Below, one piece after another: positions 22,301 through 33,742 of a DNA stretch of 64,000 nt. The first letter of the stretch is position 1, and each line of letters begins with the position of its first letter. Below the pieces are notes generated by a model that saw only the letters and a list, made by a program, of their open reading frames with translations, was not told the DNA's origin and searched no databases. Origin of the DNA: Temnothorax longispinosus (lineage: Eukaryota; Arthropoda; Insecta; Hymenoptera; Formicidae); the NCBI RefSeq assembly GCF_030848805.1, contig NC_092360.1:19757701-19821700 (forward strand), written 5' to 3'. The translations under genes and the position numbers were made by a program.

Positions 22301-24560
22301 TTATTCTGTACACTCTTTACAAATATAGAAAAAGGATATCAAAAAATAAAAATGCGTTAAGTCATTACAATGTTAAATTTACGTAAAAATCCATGTACAC
22401 GGGGAATCTCGAGATTTTTCTCTTTTTCTCTCTTTTTGCGGTAACAAAAACTCACGTTTTCAATTGCGTGTTACGATATCGTATTAAAACTTATGATAAA
22501 CGTCTGTTTCGGCCAAACTTTAACCGATGACATAATGTGCGCCTTTAATTATCAAAATAAAAATACATAATTATACTCAATGTATACAAAACAGAAAACA
22601 ATAGACGTTTAGCTTGTACATGTAAGTGAATCTCGTGTATCATTAGTGTATATATTATAAATATGTACTTGGCGCCTTTTTTTGCTTTTTTTGAAAATTA
22701 CATTTACGTGGTATTATTAACAAAACAATATTTTCACAAGCTCGGACTATTCAGTATATCCGCTATAATCTACTTTTCATTAAAAAATACTCTTTTAAAA
22801 AACTATTCATCATCATATACTATAGGTACCAATAAATTCTAGATTTAATAAAAACACCAAATAAATGCTATCATTTATCAAAACTCATTTAACCGATAAG
22901 CTTAAAGATGCAATTAATTATATAGATTTAATTTTAATTGTCATATACAAATTATTATAAGAAAAATTCGAATAAATTTAGATTTTGTATTAGACATTTA
23001 ATCATTATGTCTAATACAAAATCTAGTAAAATATAACGTTTATCTTTATTTTGCATATAATAGTAAAAAGAAAATACCTTATTAATTATTTCGATTCGTG
23101 TGGAGGAAAATTATTTAATTTTCAGATCCAATTAAGGTATAAAAGTATTAATACTCGGACACTTAAGAGTAGGCAAATGTACCAATGCCTGGACACGTAT
23201 CTAGGTCTAAATACCTTTAAAAAAATATATGGAAATAAACATTTGGATACCATAACTAAAGTTTCAAACTACAAAAAAAAATATTTTTATCTTTGATTTT
23301 AATTCGCGTTATACTTATTAAATAATGAAGGTGTCCAGATATAGGTATATGTCCGGGTATTGGTACTTTTAACTTAATTTTTAAATGTTGAGCAAGACAT
23401 AATATGAAGATATTCGACTTCGAGGATGCAACGCGTGAAATTCGACTGTCTGCATAAAAATGTTTTTTTGAAAGTTCTAGACGTTCTGATAAGAGTTCCG
23501 TTTTTTAGTAGAACTGTAAGAATTCTGAAAGAAATTTTTATGACCGAAAACGATCCAGTCACTAGTTAGAAGATATTTGACTTCGAAGGTCTGCCGTAAC
23601 CGTCATTTGCGTAAATTTTGATGATGATTTTTTAAAACAATTCTAAGGTTTTGGAATTTTTTACTTATCAAGAACTCTAGAACTTTTCGAAAAAAATCAA
23701 ATGAGCTACTTAGAACTATTCTGGCTTATCAGACTTTCACTTTTTTTTTTTTTTAATCAAAAAATTTTTATTTTTATCAAAAACTCTAGTCAAAATTCTT
23801 CAGATAAGCTATTTATAACTATTCGGTCTTAAAGTTAGGTGTGAAGTTAACACACCATTTTTTAATTACCTTTTTCATAGTGTTAATCGCCGGAACAGAA
23901 ATAACAACATGTAACAATATATGTTTATTACACTTACGTTGTTGAGTGTAAAATTATAATATAAATATAATTTAACTGATGTTCTGTAGTGACTGATTCT
24001 GATACGTAATAAGAGACGTTAACGATAAAATCTTACATAAAATTAAAATATCTGCCGCTGTGTTATGCCGAAATTATGTGTTACATCGAGTTGGTCGAAA
24101 TTATAAGTAAAACAGCAGTAAAACCATATTTAGATATTTTGCCCCGACCTGCCATATTTAGATATTTTGATTATTGTTTAAACAAAAAAAAATGTTTTAA
24201 GACATTAACATAACTGGAAGTTATTACATTTAAAGATTTTAAAGACACAATTAGAATTATGAAATAATGACCAAATTTATAAATATAACACTTAATACAT
24301 CACTGATTTATTTTACTTTTGGTTATACAAAACTAAAAATATTTTCTGTTTGTGAAAATACTCAGCCTAAAATAACTAATTGAAATATTATCGCTATGTT
24401 TTTGCGAAAATACTATATTTTTTATGCAATAGTATCTTTTGTCACTTTTGCAATAATTGCCGAAAGCTCTCGAAGTACGCCGAGCTCTCAAAGTATTGTC
24501 ATTGAGAGTACAGAAGCAGCCACGGCATCTGGCGATAAGAAATCATTATAAATCTTTACG
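22300..24560. other. AT-rich stretch without recognised genes
   Basis: It contains the inverted copy (about 23550-23835) of the dispersed repeat at 16.8-17.0 kb. Short open frames here have no recognisable domain. Confidence 0.4.
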
Positions 24561-24565
24561 ATTAC

Positions 24566-24661
24566 TGTCATGTTAAAAGAATCGATACCGTGTTTCTGCC
24601 ATGCAGATGCATCATATGCTGCTCTGAATGTGCGGAAGGCGTAGACAAATGCGTTTTATAA
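24566..24661 (+). pseudogene. RING-finger C-terminal relic, copy 1
   Basis: The frame reads VKRIDTVFLPCRCIICCSEC, then AEGVDKCVL, then a stop where a RING finger would have its last Cys pair. The pattern LPCR-x2-x-C-x2-CA...KC matches the C-terminal RING of E3 ubiquitin ligases, with the usual His replaced. It is too short and broken to work. Confidence 0.4.
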
Positions 24662-24938
24662 CCAAGAAGTGAGTTCTACTACTTCCCTTGATCTTTATTA
24701 TGAAAAGTTTTTCTGGTAGACTAGTGCCCTTATATTTGCGAAAACTGTATTAGTAATGTAAAGTTTACTGTATTAAAAATTTCTATACTTACTATTATTT
24801 TTATGAAATTTCTATTTGTAAGTTACATATAAAATTATACGGCATGACTTATATGGAAAGGCTCTGTGAAGCTACCGTTTCTTACGGTCAACTTTACCTA
24901 TCTGCCCCATGTACCAACAAGTCCCGGTCTCCCCTAGC

Positions 24939-25064
24939 TGCGATGTTAGAGAAATACTTCTGCCATGCAGATGTGCAGTTTCTTGCACTCAATGTGCAAA
25001 AATCGCAATCGCAAAAAAATGTCTACATTGTAAACAAGAAGTTAGTGCTACTACATCCCTTTAA
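24939..25064 (+). pseudogene. RING-finger C-terminal relic, copy 2
   Basis: The frame reads CDVREILLPCRCAVSCTQCA, then KKCLHCKQEVSATTSL and a stop. The C-x2-C pair lost in copy 1 is present here (CLHC). The two copies are 373 bp apart in direct orientation and clearly related, suggesting duplication of a C-terminal exon of a RING E3 ligase. Confidence 0.45.
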
Positions 25065-25327
25065 AATGGGACAACATTACGGTATCTTATTTCGCTTTAT
25101 TTCGCGAATGTATAATTAATATACGGGGAGTTGGTATAGACATGCATGTTACATCTATGATAATCGTCTTGAAAATAGGATTTTACTAGGTATAATAGTC
25201 GTTCGGTATATACAGATTTCTTTTGCGTTAACAAAGCTGAATTATAACATTCCACAGTTCGACCTCATGTTGGAGATGTGTGGCCCTATTATCTTTCACA
25301 AAAAATGTGTTCTTTTCTATATCTGGA

Positions 25328-25633
25328 AAGACATCACACAAAACCACGGGAAAAGGCTTTTCGGTCAAATTGTCTCAAACTCCTAAATAAAAGAGGGCAA
25401 AATAAGACTTTTGGCGCAAACAAAAGGTCGATATGTTGATCCGTTCGGGAGTTATTTAGGGTCAAAGTTCAAAAAAGCTAATTTTTTACCCTAAATAACT
25501 CCCGAACAAGTCAACATATCGACCTCTAGTTTGCGCCAAAATTTTTCTTATTTTATGCCTTTTTTTATTTACGAGTTTTAGACAATTTAACCGAAAGGCC
25601 TTTTCTCGTGGTTTTGTGCGGAGTCCTTTCTAA
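25328..25633. mobile_element. Palindromic MITE with CACACAAAACCACG ends
   Basis: The two halves pair over most of about 300 bp (for example GGTCGATATGTTGA and TCAACATATCGACC, CTAAATAACTCCCGAA and its complement). No coding frame is present. Confidence 0.75.
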
Positions 25634-25884
25634 ATTTCCGTTTTGTTTATAACGGATATATTATTCCGTTTTATTTATAACGGATATATTATTATAGGAC
25701 AAGGTCCTGTATATATAATTCCGCTTTAATTTCATACTTACATAAAGTGGAAAAAAGTCACTTTTTTCCGTTTGTAATATTTCTCATATTAATTGTCCGT
25801 AAACACAATAAAAAAAATTATTGCAAAGTACAGGCAACGACAAATAGAAAAAGAATTGTATTAAATTACAGCTCGTAAAACTTT

Positions 25885-26245
25885 AGAGGTTAAGGGCGCG
25901 GACACGTCAGGAGCGGTCTGGAGCGCGCGGTAGACCGTGCACACACAAGCGGCTTGTCCCGCGCGGAAGAGCCGCCCGAAAGATCCGTGCACACGAGCGG
26001 TGTGGACAACGCGGTTCCGCCGCGACAAACCGTGCACACAAACGGTTTGGATCGCGCGGTTCCGCCCGCGGCACAAATCGCTTGTGTGCACGACTGCACG
26101 ATCCGTCGCGGCGGGCTCGTGTGCACGGATCTTTCGCGTGGCTCTTGCACGCGCCGGCCACGCGGGACAAACCGCTCGTATGTGGACGGTCTACCACGCG
26201 GCGGATCCGTGCGGTCCAAAGCGCTTGTGTGCCCATATCCTAACC
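25885..26245. repeat. GC-rich element with reiterated GTGCACACAA motifs
   Basis: This CpG-rich island contains repeated CCGTGCACAC(A/G)A(A/G)CGG and CGCGCGGTTCCGCC units in both orientations. Open frames on both strands result from this composition and are not genes. It is probably a non-autonomous element. Confidence 0.5.
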
Positions 26246-26587
26246 CTACGTTGCAGAAACTGCACATCAAATACATATTTAATGCTTTAAACATTTCAAT
26301 TATTAAATTGGCACTGAATAATACCTTTTTACTATGCGGCTTTGCAACCCACGGATAACCTCAAACTTTTCATCAGATTGAATAGTTTTACAAGTTGTAT
26401 AAAATATTTCAAGATATCACGTAATTTATATACTAAAATTGTTTTGCTAACTTTATTAAATATTTTATAAGATGTAAGTTAGGGAAAAAAAAGGATTACC
26501 ATTGATATCAATCACGCTGTTTTCTTCATGGATTGCATGTCGACATGTCACTCACGTACTGCTACCGGAAAAAGATCGGAACAGAAA

Positions 26588-26820
26588 TGACGGATGCAGA
26601 TGGCGCTGATATACGTACCGTTTTCATATCTTAAGTATAATTGAAGATTATACGCACGCGGAAGACACGAGTACGATACCATCTCAGTACTTCGAATAAA
26701 ACCTAAAATTATACGCGCGCGGTAGAAAGGCGTACGTATCGCTTCCGTACCTTGAGTCAAACCTGAGATTATACGCGCGCGAAAGAAAACCGAATGATAC
26801 TGTCAAAGATATTATAGCAT
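26588..26820. repeat. Tandem repeat, period about 60 bp
   Basis: ATTATACGC(A/G)CGCG recurs at about 26647, 26708 and 26768, with similar but diverged text between; about 3.5 units. Confidence 0.7.
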
Positions 26821-26824
26821 TGAT

Positions 26825-27862
26825 CTCAGTATTTTACGGATGATCACAGTACAGTGAGTATAACAATGAGATGATACGTATAATATCATGTGCTGTGTGG
26901 GATAATTAAGAAACTATGAAATTTTTTTGTTATTCAAACTTAAGAGTTTTTCAGGTTGCTAAATATTAATCTGATGTTAAATTCAGTTGATAAATTCAAA
27001 ATGTCGGAGCCATATAGCGGCCGGATATCAAAAGTAAAAATTCATTTTTATTTTTAATATTTGCTATTTTTAATTAACTTTGCCATCCGATTAATATTGC
27101 GGTTATTTAAAAAAAAACCCTTAACTTCGAATACATAATTCAAAAATAATTCATAAATTCTGAATGGTATATGTGTATATAGTTACAACTTTTTGACGCA
27201 ATAGATTTTGTGTTAATCTCAATGTTAATAATCATGCATCAATTATATATTTTTAATTATAAATAACATAAGAAATTTCTTTTAAGAACAAATAAAAAAT
27301 AAATATTTTAATTCGCGATGCTTCTTTAATAAACTTATTCTATTAATTATATTTATTATTTATACTGTGTAGGAAAGTTTTATGTTTGTATATCAATTAA
27401 ACTTTCAAATAAACTTATGTAATTTCTCTGGTAATTTCAAAAAATTAATATTTTTATCAAATTAAACTGCCAAATACGGTCAGGCTGAATTTTGTTCACC
27501 TACATAGTAACAATTTTTCGTGTGAATTTTAAAAGTATATTCTTTCGCTTTGTCAACTACACGCGCCGTACTTTTAATTTTGAAACGCAGTCTGAAACTG
27601 AAACGTACAATCACATAATTAAATTGATAATCAATTTAACAATACCGATACTATATCCATCTCCACACACACTGCAAAGAATGTTACAAAAATATTTTTA
27701 ATTTATAGTTTATAAAATGATTGATTATAATTTTTATTTTTCTTTAAATTCTAATTAATATCTAATATTTTTAATTTCAGTTCATAAAATTAATTTTTAT
27801 TTTATTATTAATTTCTTAAATTTTAATTTATTAATTTAATCAAGAAATATATATTTTTCACA
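26825..27862. other. AT-rich non-coding stretch
   Basis: No gene or repeat structure was recognised. Confidence 0.4.
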
Positions 27863-28397
27863 TATTGACTGATATCTTTCGGGAGGTCGTATCTTACACA
27901 ATTCGAGATCGATTTTACACAATTTCCGGTTTTTCTGCTTAAACGCTCAGTCAGGCAACCTCGAAGCTAAGTGTCTACATCCTATCTTGAAATAGATTAC
28001 CAAAAATGAATTATAATTGTCGAAATTTTCTCGTATTTTCTCGTATTTGTAGATACGACAAATTTGCACTTCAAAATTATAATCAAATTAACAAGATACG
28101 ACATATTTATTTTTAAATGACAATAATAAATGTTGTTTAAAAATAAAAATGTCGTACCTTGTTCACTTGATTACAATTTTGAAATGCATCGTATCTATAA
28201 AAATTGCGTTTTTGCGTTTGTTTCTCTTAAATAATATCAAATTAAACAATAAAGCTGTATTTTAATTCCAAATCACTATACTTTTGAACAGTAAAATAAA
28301 CTATCTTGTTTGTTGCTTATTAACAAAACAAAAATTTACAAATCCTGTAAAGTGACAGTTTTTGAGATACGATCTCCCGAAAGATATCAGTCGATAT
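27863..28397. mobile_element. Palindromic MITE with GATATCTTTCGGGAG ends
   Basis: TGACTGATATCTTTCGGGAG at the left is inverted at 28370-28397. Inner segments (TCGTATCT, TTTAAAAATAAAAATG) also pair. About 535 bp, with no coding frame. Confidence 0.7.
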
Positions 28398-28609
28398 ACG
28401 ATAGAAATAATAAAAAATATAAACAGGAAAAGATTTTGTCATCGTTAAAATGGAATTCAAACTTATGAAGATCTATAAACGACAAAACATTTATGTTATT
28501 AGTTATTGATTATTTTTACTGCCCAATCTATTGTAAGTATATGCAAAAGTTAAGTGACAAGTTTTTTTTCTTCCATGGTACAGATATATAGAAACCAACA
28601 TCTCATGGA

Positions 28610-29205
28610 GTCGCATTTCCAAAATCCGCAGCCTGGTCACAACCACCATGTGCATTCCAGCCATCAGCCGCCGCCGCCGCCGCGACGCCGCCTCGCCCGA
28701 CGAAACGCGACGGCACCTCGAGGAGGCCTACGAGCTCGTACGGATACATTTGGCGCGCGCTTTTCAGAGGCAGAAAAAATATTATAATTTACGACGCCGC
28801 CAATGGGCACCGAAAGTCGGGGAGTGGGTCTGGAAACGCGAATACCCACTCTCCAATAAAGCCGCCGCGTTTAACGCCAAACTAGCGCCGAAGTTCCGCG
28901 GCCCCCTCGAGGTGCGCCGAATTATATCACCGGTAATCGTCGATCTCCGTGACCGAAGCGGCAAGTGGAGCCGCCATATCCACATACAGGATTTAAAACC
29001 CGCGCCCGCCGCCCCCGCGCCCGACGGCAACGAAGAGGGCAATGACACCGAAACCGACGCCGGCGAAAACAACGAACCTGACATCGAGGATAACAGCAGT
29101 ACCGAAACAAAAACTGACAACGATGACAACACGGAACTGGGAGATAACGGCAATAACAACGGCAACAAAACAAACTCGGAGGACGACGACGACGCCGAAA
29201 ATTAG
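28610..29205 (+). pseudogene. Gypsy-like retrotransposon pol: integrase C terminus
   Basis: The frame contains HLARAFQRQKKYYNLRRRQW, KVGEWVWKREYPLS, FNAKLAPKFRGPLEVRRI and HIHIQDLKP. This is the C-terminal region of LTR-retrotransposon integrases, where it helps integration complexes bind DNA. An acidic Asp/Asn/Glu-rich tail follows, ending at 29205. The catalytic integrase, reverse transcriptase and gag regions are absent, so the element is 5'-truncated here. The high GC content contrasts with the neighbours. Confidence 0.75.
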
Positions 29206-29259
29206 GTGAAAAACAAAACGCCCCACTCCCGAAATGGGAAATAAGTACCGGCACCGCAA

Positions 29260-29790
29260 ATGAAAAACTCACGCAAAAACGTGCCGACGATCGGCTGCGC
29301 GATTCAACGGTCCGACGAACAGCAACGGCGGAAATTGGAGTGGCTCACCACCCCGCCACCTCCACTAAGCCAGCCGAGGCCACGAGCCGTGCCAAGGATC
29401 ACAAAGGTGGAGAGGACGAACGTCGATCTTGCGGCCATACGGGGCCGTCTAACGACCAAACCCCGGGCACCGCCACCGACGCCGGCGAAATCTCCGCCGA
29501 TACCGACCACCGGCCCGACGGCACCGCCAGAGGCATCAATGGCAAGGATCCTTGCGCCGCCGCCGCCGCCACCAGCACCAGCCGACGTCCGACCATTACG
29601 GGCGGAAGAGACCCAGCCACCACCCCCGATCCCGGTAGCCGTAGAGGACGGGCACATCGTATGGGTGCCCCACTACCACGCGCACGTCTCCCGGCAGCAC
29701 AAAACGCGGTGGGGAAGCAAGCGATGGCACATACGGTTCAATGCGACCGGCTCCGTCCGCAGCATCCGGGAAATCAAGCCGAAGACGTAG
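29260..29790 (+). CDS. Proline-rich ORF 3' of pol in the Gypsy-like element
   Basis: This open frame of 176 residues is rich in proline (PPPTPAKSPPIPTTGPTAPP) and ends with a compact basic domain (HYHAHVSRQHKTRWGSKRWH) just before the polypurine tract. Its place between pol and the LTR is where some retrotransposons have an additional ORF, but I recognise no envelope features: no signal peptide, no transmembrane segment and no cysteines. Function unknown. Confidence 0.5.
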   Translation: MKNSRKNVPTIGCAIQRSDEQQRRKLEWLTTPPPPLSQPRPRAVPRITKVERTNVDLAAIRGRLTTKPRAPPPTPAKSPPIPTTGPTAPPEASMARILAPPPPPPAPADVRPLRAEETQPPPPIPVAVEDGHIVWVPHYHAHVSRQHKTRWGSKRWHIRFNATGSVRSIREIKPKT

Positions 29791-29809
29791 AGCGCCGAAT
29801 TCGCGCTTT

Positions 29810-29825
29810 TCGAAGAGGAGGGTGA
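29810..29825 (+). other. Polypurine tract of the Gypsy-like element
   Basis: AAGAGGAGGGTGA lies immediately before TGTAACG, the presumed LTR start. It would prime plus-strand synthesis. Confidence 0.6.
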
Positions 29826-30146
29826 TGTAACGATGCACCCCCAAATATGCATCGCTCCGGCAGAAACACCACGCCGAGACCACCCAGCCGACCACCCGCG
29901 GGGGTGAAGAACAGGCACGGTGTGCCCAACGTATTTTGAACCGCTAGCATATAATGTTAGGAAGTCCGCGAACGGACTTAACGCGGCAACCGCCTCACCG
30001 CGCCGAGCGGTGCCGAAGGCGGCCGAAGACCGCCGAGCGCGACCGCGGCGTCGGGACGCCAAGATCACCGATCGTTCCGCCGCACCGTCCCGGCGCTCGC
30101 AATCGCCATCGCTACCCCCACCACGCCGCGACGCCGCCGCGACGCG

Positions 30147-30153
30147 TATATAA
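30147..30153 (+). promoter_or_regulatory. TATA box in the LTR
   Basis: TATATAAG lies in otherwise very GC-rich sequence, about 85 bp upstream of the tandem repeats, as expected for an LTR U3 promoter. Confidence 0.5.
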
Positions 30154-30237
30154 GCCCGGCGCTGGCACAATTCGCGATTACCGATCATCCGTCGTACCGA
30201 CCACACCGATCCTGAACTCTCGCATCCGCTATCCCGA

Positions 30238-30500
30238 GCCAGTCAGATACGAAGGTAGAGCGCCTCCGGCCTTCTCTGTCTTCGCCGAGTGCGTCTCGGC
30301 AAACGACCAGCTACATCCAGCCAAAGCCAGTCCGACACGAAGATAGAGCGCCTCCGGCCCTCTCTGTCTTCGCCGAGTGCGTTTCGGCAAACGACCAGCT
30401 ACCTCCATCCAAAGCCAGTCTGAAACGAGAGTAGAGCGCCTCCGGCCTTCTCTGTCTTCGCCGAGTGCGTCTCAGTTGACGATTAGCTTCATCCACTCTC
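30238..30500 (+). repeat. Three 88 bp tandem repeats within the LTR
   Basis: GCCAGTC begins units at 30238, 30326 and 30414. Each holds TAGAGCGCCTCCGGCC and TCTTCGCCGAGTGCGT. The third unit diverges at its end. Confidence 0.85.
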
Positions 30501-30842
30501 GACGCTTGCAGTCGGCCTCCACCGAACGCTTCTCGGTGGCCGACCTCGCGCTAAGCTCGATCCCGCCGAATACCGCGCCGAATTACCGCGATCTCGCCCG
30601 CGCTTCGCGATCCCCGCCTCGCGCCATTTTCCCGCGCTCCGATCCGCACCGCCCGGGAAAACCGGCGCCGCTCGCGCCGATACCCTTTGTAACGCGATTC
30701 GGCCCGCAAGACCACCGCTCTCGCGATAACCGAGGGCATCGCGCCGCACACTCCAGCCGAAGAAGAGAGACTCCGGGAGTTCCTCGCGGAAGAGCTCCCG
30801 CTCTTCGTAGCCTTAACTTAACAGTAAAAGGCGTTTTAATAC

Positions 30843-30843
30843 A

Positions 30844-30891
<48 letters not shown>

Positions 30892-31136
30892 ATACATATA
30901 ATACATATACTATATATTATATATTACTGCATAAATATCACGATATATATCCGATATATATCACTGATATATATCCTTCGAACCCTGCGAAATTTTAAGT
31001 CTTCTTTTTGAAATAGAAAAATTATATATATATATATATCCACATTTGGATATATATTCAATATCCGATATATATCGATATATATCGGATATTTTGATAT
31101 TTATATAAATATCATGATATTTTCGAACCCTGATTG
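30843..31136. repeat. (TA)n and GATATATATC-rich palindromic tract
   Basis: A TA run (30843-30886) is followed by nested GATATATATC palindromes. The part from about 30900 is repeated at 54730-55085, each time directly upstream of a BED-finger exon, so the two form a segmental duplicate. Confidence 0.75.
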
Positions 31137-31146
31137 CAGATAAACA

Positions 31147-31479
31147 TGCAGACAATTTTGTGGAACCATTTTGTTGATGTTCGTAACAACTTTGCTATAT
31201 GTAAAGAGTTTGCTATATGTAAAGAGGAACAGAATTTTATAGCGAAGACCAATATATGTTGTTTACCTTAAAAAGACATTTGGTAAATGTACACGGTAAA
31301 AGTTACAATACAATTCAAGTGTGTGTACCTTACACTTACCGATCTTGCTATGACAGTACGGAGGACAATACTGCTACCTGCTTATTATGTTCAGAAAAGA
31401 TGGATTTAAACACTAAAGATGATGCTAAGAGGCTGAGAAGTCATATTGTAAGAAAGCATCCACAGTGGAGAAACTTGTA
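31147..31479 (+). pseudogene. Double BED-type zinc-finger exon, damaged
   Basis: After GATTGCAG the sequence encodes ILWNHFVDVRNNFAICKE, a frame change caused by a duplicated 18-base tract (TTTGCTATATGTAAAGAG), then FTLKRHLVNVH, VCVPYTYRSCY, TATCLLCSEKMDLN and RLRSHIVRKHPQWRN up to the donor GTAAGTATAC. The two C-x2-C...H-x3-4-H units resemble BED fingers. Closely related exons are at 55093-55409 and, without the downstream intron, at 53013-53350. Confidence 0.6.
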
Positions 31480-31550
31480 AGTATACATAAAAAAAAAATC
31501 TATAATATTTATACATACGGCAAATTTAATAACCATATAATTTTATTGCA

Positions 31551-31615
31551 GACTTCCCCACCAAGGGCATTACCTAAAATGGGCGATATATTATACAATT
31601 TTCATTTTTATGATC

Positions 31616-31660
<45 letters not shown>
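31551..31660 (+). pseudogene. Second exon after the BED fingers
   Basis: After TTTTATTGCAG comes ACTTCCCCACCAAGGGCATT. Its LPxQGxxL reading matches the residues that directly follow the fingers at 53340. It then decays into a (TA)n run. The same exon follows the copy at 55.4 kb. Confidence 0.45.
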
Positions 31661-31663
<3 letters not shown>

Positions 31664-31711
31664 CTCAATATTAGTATTGTAACAAAGAAAGATGTTGTTA
31701 GAACGGATTAG

Positions 31712-32505
31712 GGGAGACCGGGGCTAAACCGACACTATTTTTTCAAAGGCAATTTTTAATATTTAATTAAAATTTTTAGGCAAATTCAATGATATATATT
31801 TAAAGAGTGTTTCTTCAGGTACAAAATTGATTCAGGAAGTTTTGCTGTACGTCGCTTTGTTTTGCCGCCAGGAAAGGAAAAGTGACGCAAAGACAAATTT
31901 TCGAATTGAAAAATGACGGGGCAAACTCGACACCCCGCCGGGGCAAACTCAACACTTTGTTTGATCGACACAATTTGATCTGGAACTTATTTTTTTATTG
32001 TTTAAAAATAAAAATACATTGTTTATCAAATGAAAAGACATTGTGTATTAGAAACAAGAAGTCGGAATAAAGTAAACAATTATTTAAAATAGTGAGAAAA
32101 AAAAAGATTAAACTTTTAATTATCTTTTTCTGAACTGTCTGAAAAACAATTTATACACGTTTAAACACACAATTTAAACTCGCGATCAGATGTGCGCACA
32201 CATTCTCCTATCGTATTTTTAATCTGACGATAGAATCATTAACTATTCATATTTCTAAAAAAATATTTCTAGAAAATTTTTCTTAATATTTTATTACTTA
32301 TATGTTTTCTTTTCTTTATATTTATTTATATAACACATGTTATTTTCTTAAAGAAAAAAAGGAACCCATATATACGAGTCAAGAAATATCATTTCATAAA
32401 AGAGCGTTTCATAAACTAAACTGATTTTTAATTTTTACCGTATATCTAACTAAGTTTAACATTTTTAATTGTCATACGCGTTGCGTGTGTTTTAATTTAA
32501 AGTCA
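31712..32505. repeat. Dispersed duplicate, copy 1 (GGGGCTAAACCGACAC type)
   Basis: It starts GGGGAGACCGGGGCTAA and matches 33743-34530 almost base for base for about 790 bp. A truncated third copy begins at 33413. Internal GGGGCAAACTCGACACC text is present. No supported coding frame. Confidence 0.85.
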
Positions 32506-32571
32506 CGTGACCATCCGCCATGTTTTCGATAGTAAAAAAGCGCGTTATTCAAAGGTGTAAAATAAAAAAAG

Positions 32572-32755
32572 ATGACAATTTCTTAGTGCTGGTCTACAAC
32601 CTTGCTTTAAAGAATATTTAAGCTCTAAGCCGCAAGAAATTGACCAATCACAATGGAATGTGACGAGAATACTTGATTGTGATTGTTCAATTTCTTACGG
32701 CTTAGAGCTTAAATACCCTTTAAAGCAAGGTTGTAAACTAGCACTTATGTATATT
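32572..32755. mobile_element. Palindromic MITE (AGTGCTGGTCTACAACC ends)
   Basis: The arms pair through AGCTCTAAGCCG(T/C)AAGAAATTG; about 185 bp. Confidence 0.75.
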
Positions 32756-32767
32756 TGTAGACTTCTA

Positions 32768-32905
32768 AAGCCATGTGTCCACGATGCGAGAACTGTGTCC
32801 AAGTTTCGGTTTAAGCCAATAAAACTGCTGTTTTTCTGTAAGAGCTGCAAGTTAATTGGCTTAAACCGAAACTCAGACGCAGTTCTAGCATCGTGGACAC
32901 AAGGC
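32768..32905. mobile_element. Palindromic MITE (TGTGTCCACGATGC ends)
   Basis: TGTGTCCACGATGCGAGAAC and TTTCGGTTTAAGCCAAT pair with inverted copies; about 140 bp, adjoining the previous MITE. Confidence 0.75.
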
Positions 32906-32990
32906 TTAATTGATGAAATAGGTAAATAGGTAAAAAACCCCTTTCACCCTTTAATAAGATAAACTGAATTTGACGCTGTTTTCTGCCAGA

Positions 32991-33056
32991 TTCGGTCGTT
33001 TTGGTAGAAGCAGAGGACGAGGTAGAAGAAGAAGAAGAAATTGAGAACGCTTCAGG
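32991..33056 (+). CDS. Acidic exon of an unknown gene
   Basis: After CTGCCAG the frame reads SVVLVEAEDEVEEEEEIENA and meets the donor GGTACATT. The next exon with a matching acceptor starts at 33162. Product unknown. Confidence 0.35.
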
Positions 33057-33161
33057 TACATTCTTAATAATATAATTGATTTACTTTTTATTTAAATATA
33101 TATTTTTTTGTTTAAAGAAAACTTTCATATTATATACATATATACTAACATTATTTTTATA

Positions 33162-33360
33162 GCTATTGAATACACCCCAAAAATGAAACAGGTGCTAGAC
33201 AAGGCGTTTGGACCTCTATTAAAACAAGGCATACTGCCTACCACGAAACAATATGAAGACTTTTTAACAGAGAATAAACATTTATTTAAGAACAAAACTG
33301 TGGCCCAAATTAGATCGTGGTATCATCGGCAGGAAATATATCAGAAGAATAAAAAAAAGT
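33162..33360 (+). CDS. Helical exon of an unknown gene, copy 1
   Basis: The frame EYTPKMKQVLDKAFGPLLKQ, then YEDFLTENKHLFKNKTVAQI, then RSWYHRQEIYQKNKKK runs to a donor AAGTAAGT. The pattern (basic helix, then a TVAQIRSWYH helix) resembles the small C-terminal DNA-binding-like helical module found in several insect transposon-derived proteins. I cannot name the family. The exon is duplicated at 33513-33693. Confidence 0.4.
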
Positions 33361-33412
33361 AAGTATAATGAAAACTAAAAATAATAAAGTAAGGCCAAGT
33401 GATTAATAGGGA

Positions 33413-33742
33413 AGACCGGGGCTAAGCCGACACTATTTTTTCAAAAGCAATTTTTAATATTTAATTAAAATTTTTAGGCAAATTTAATGATATATATTTA
33501 AAGAGTGTTCCAAAAATGAAACAGGTGCTAGACAAGGCATTTGGACCTTTATTAAAACAAGGCATACTGCCTACCACGAAACAATATGAAGACTTTTTAA
33601 CAGAGAATAAACATTTATTTAAGAACAAAACTGTGGCCCAAATTAGATCGTGGTATCATCGGCAGGAAATATATCAGAAGAATAAAAAAAAGTAAGTATA
33701 ATGAAAACTAAAAATAATAAAGTAAGGCCAAGTGATTAATAG
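33413..33742 (+). repeat. Tandem copy: truncated repeat plus exon copy 2
   Basis: It starts with the GGGCTAAGCCGACAC repeat, which is cut after about 90 bp and joined directly to a second copy of the exon (33513-33693, nearly identical protein), followed by the same intron start as 33361-33412. This is a partial tandem duplication with the repeat at the junction. Confidence 0.75.

Larger units (their letters stand above)
29826..30835 (+). mobile_element. 3' LTR of the Gypsy-like element
   Basis: It starts TGTAACGATGCACCC directly after the polypurine tract and contains TATATAA at 30147-30153, followed by a GC-rich leader with an 88 bp tandem repeat. The same LTR start occurs on the minus strand at about 59981. 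The 3' boundary is unclear; it blends into a (TA)n run. Confidence 0.6.

Noticed and set aside
25861..26358. Several overlapping frames of 76-134 residues on both strands
   Set aside because: The CpG-rich inverted repeat lacks stops on both strands; the translations have no recognisable domain.
28664..30206. Long minus-strand frames opposite the Gypsy integrase and proline-rich ORF
   Set aside because: They are GC-rich shadows; the plus strand carries recognisable integrase sequence, a polypurine tract and an LTR.
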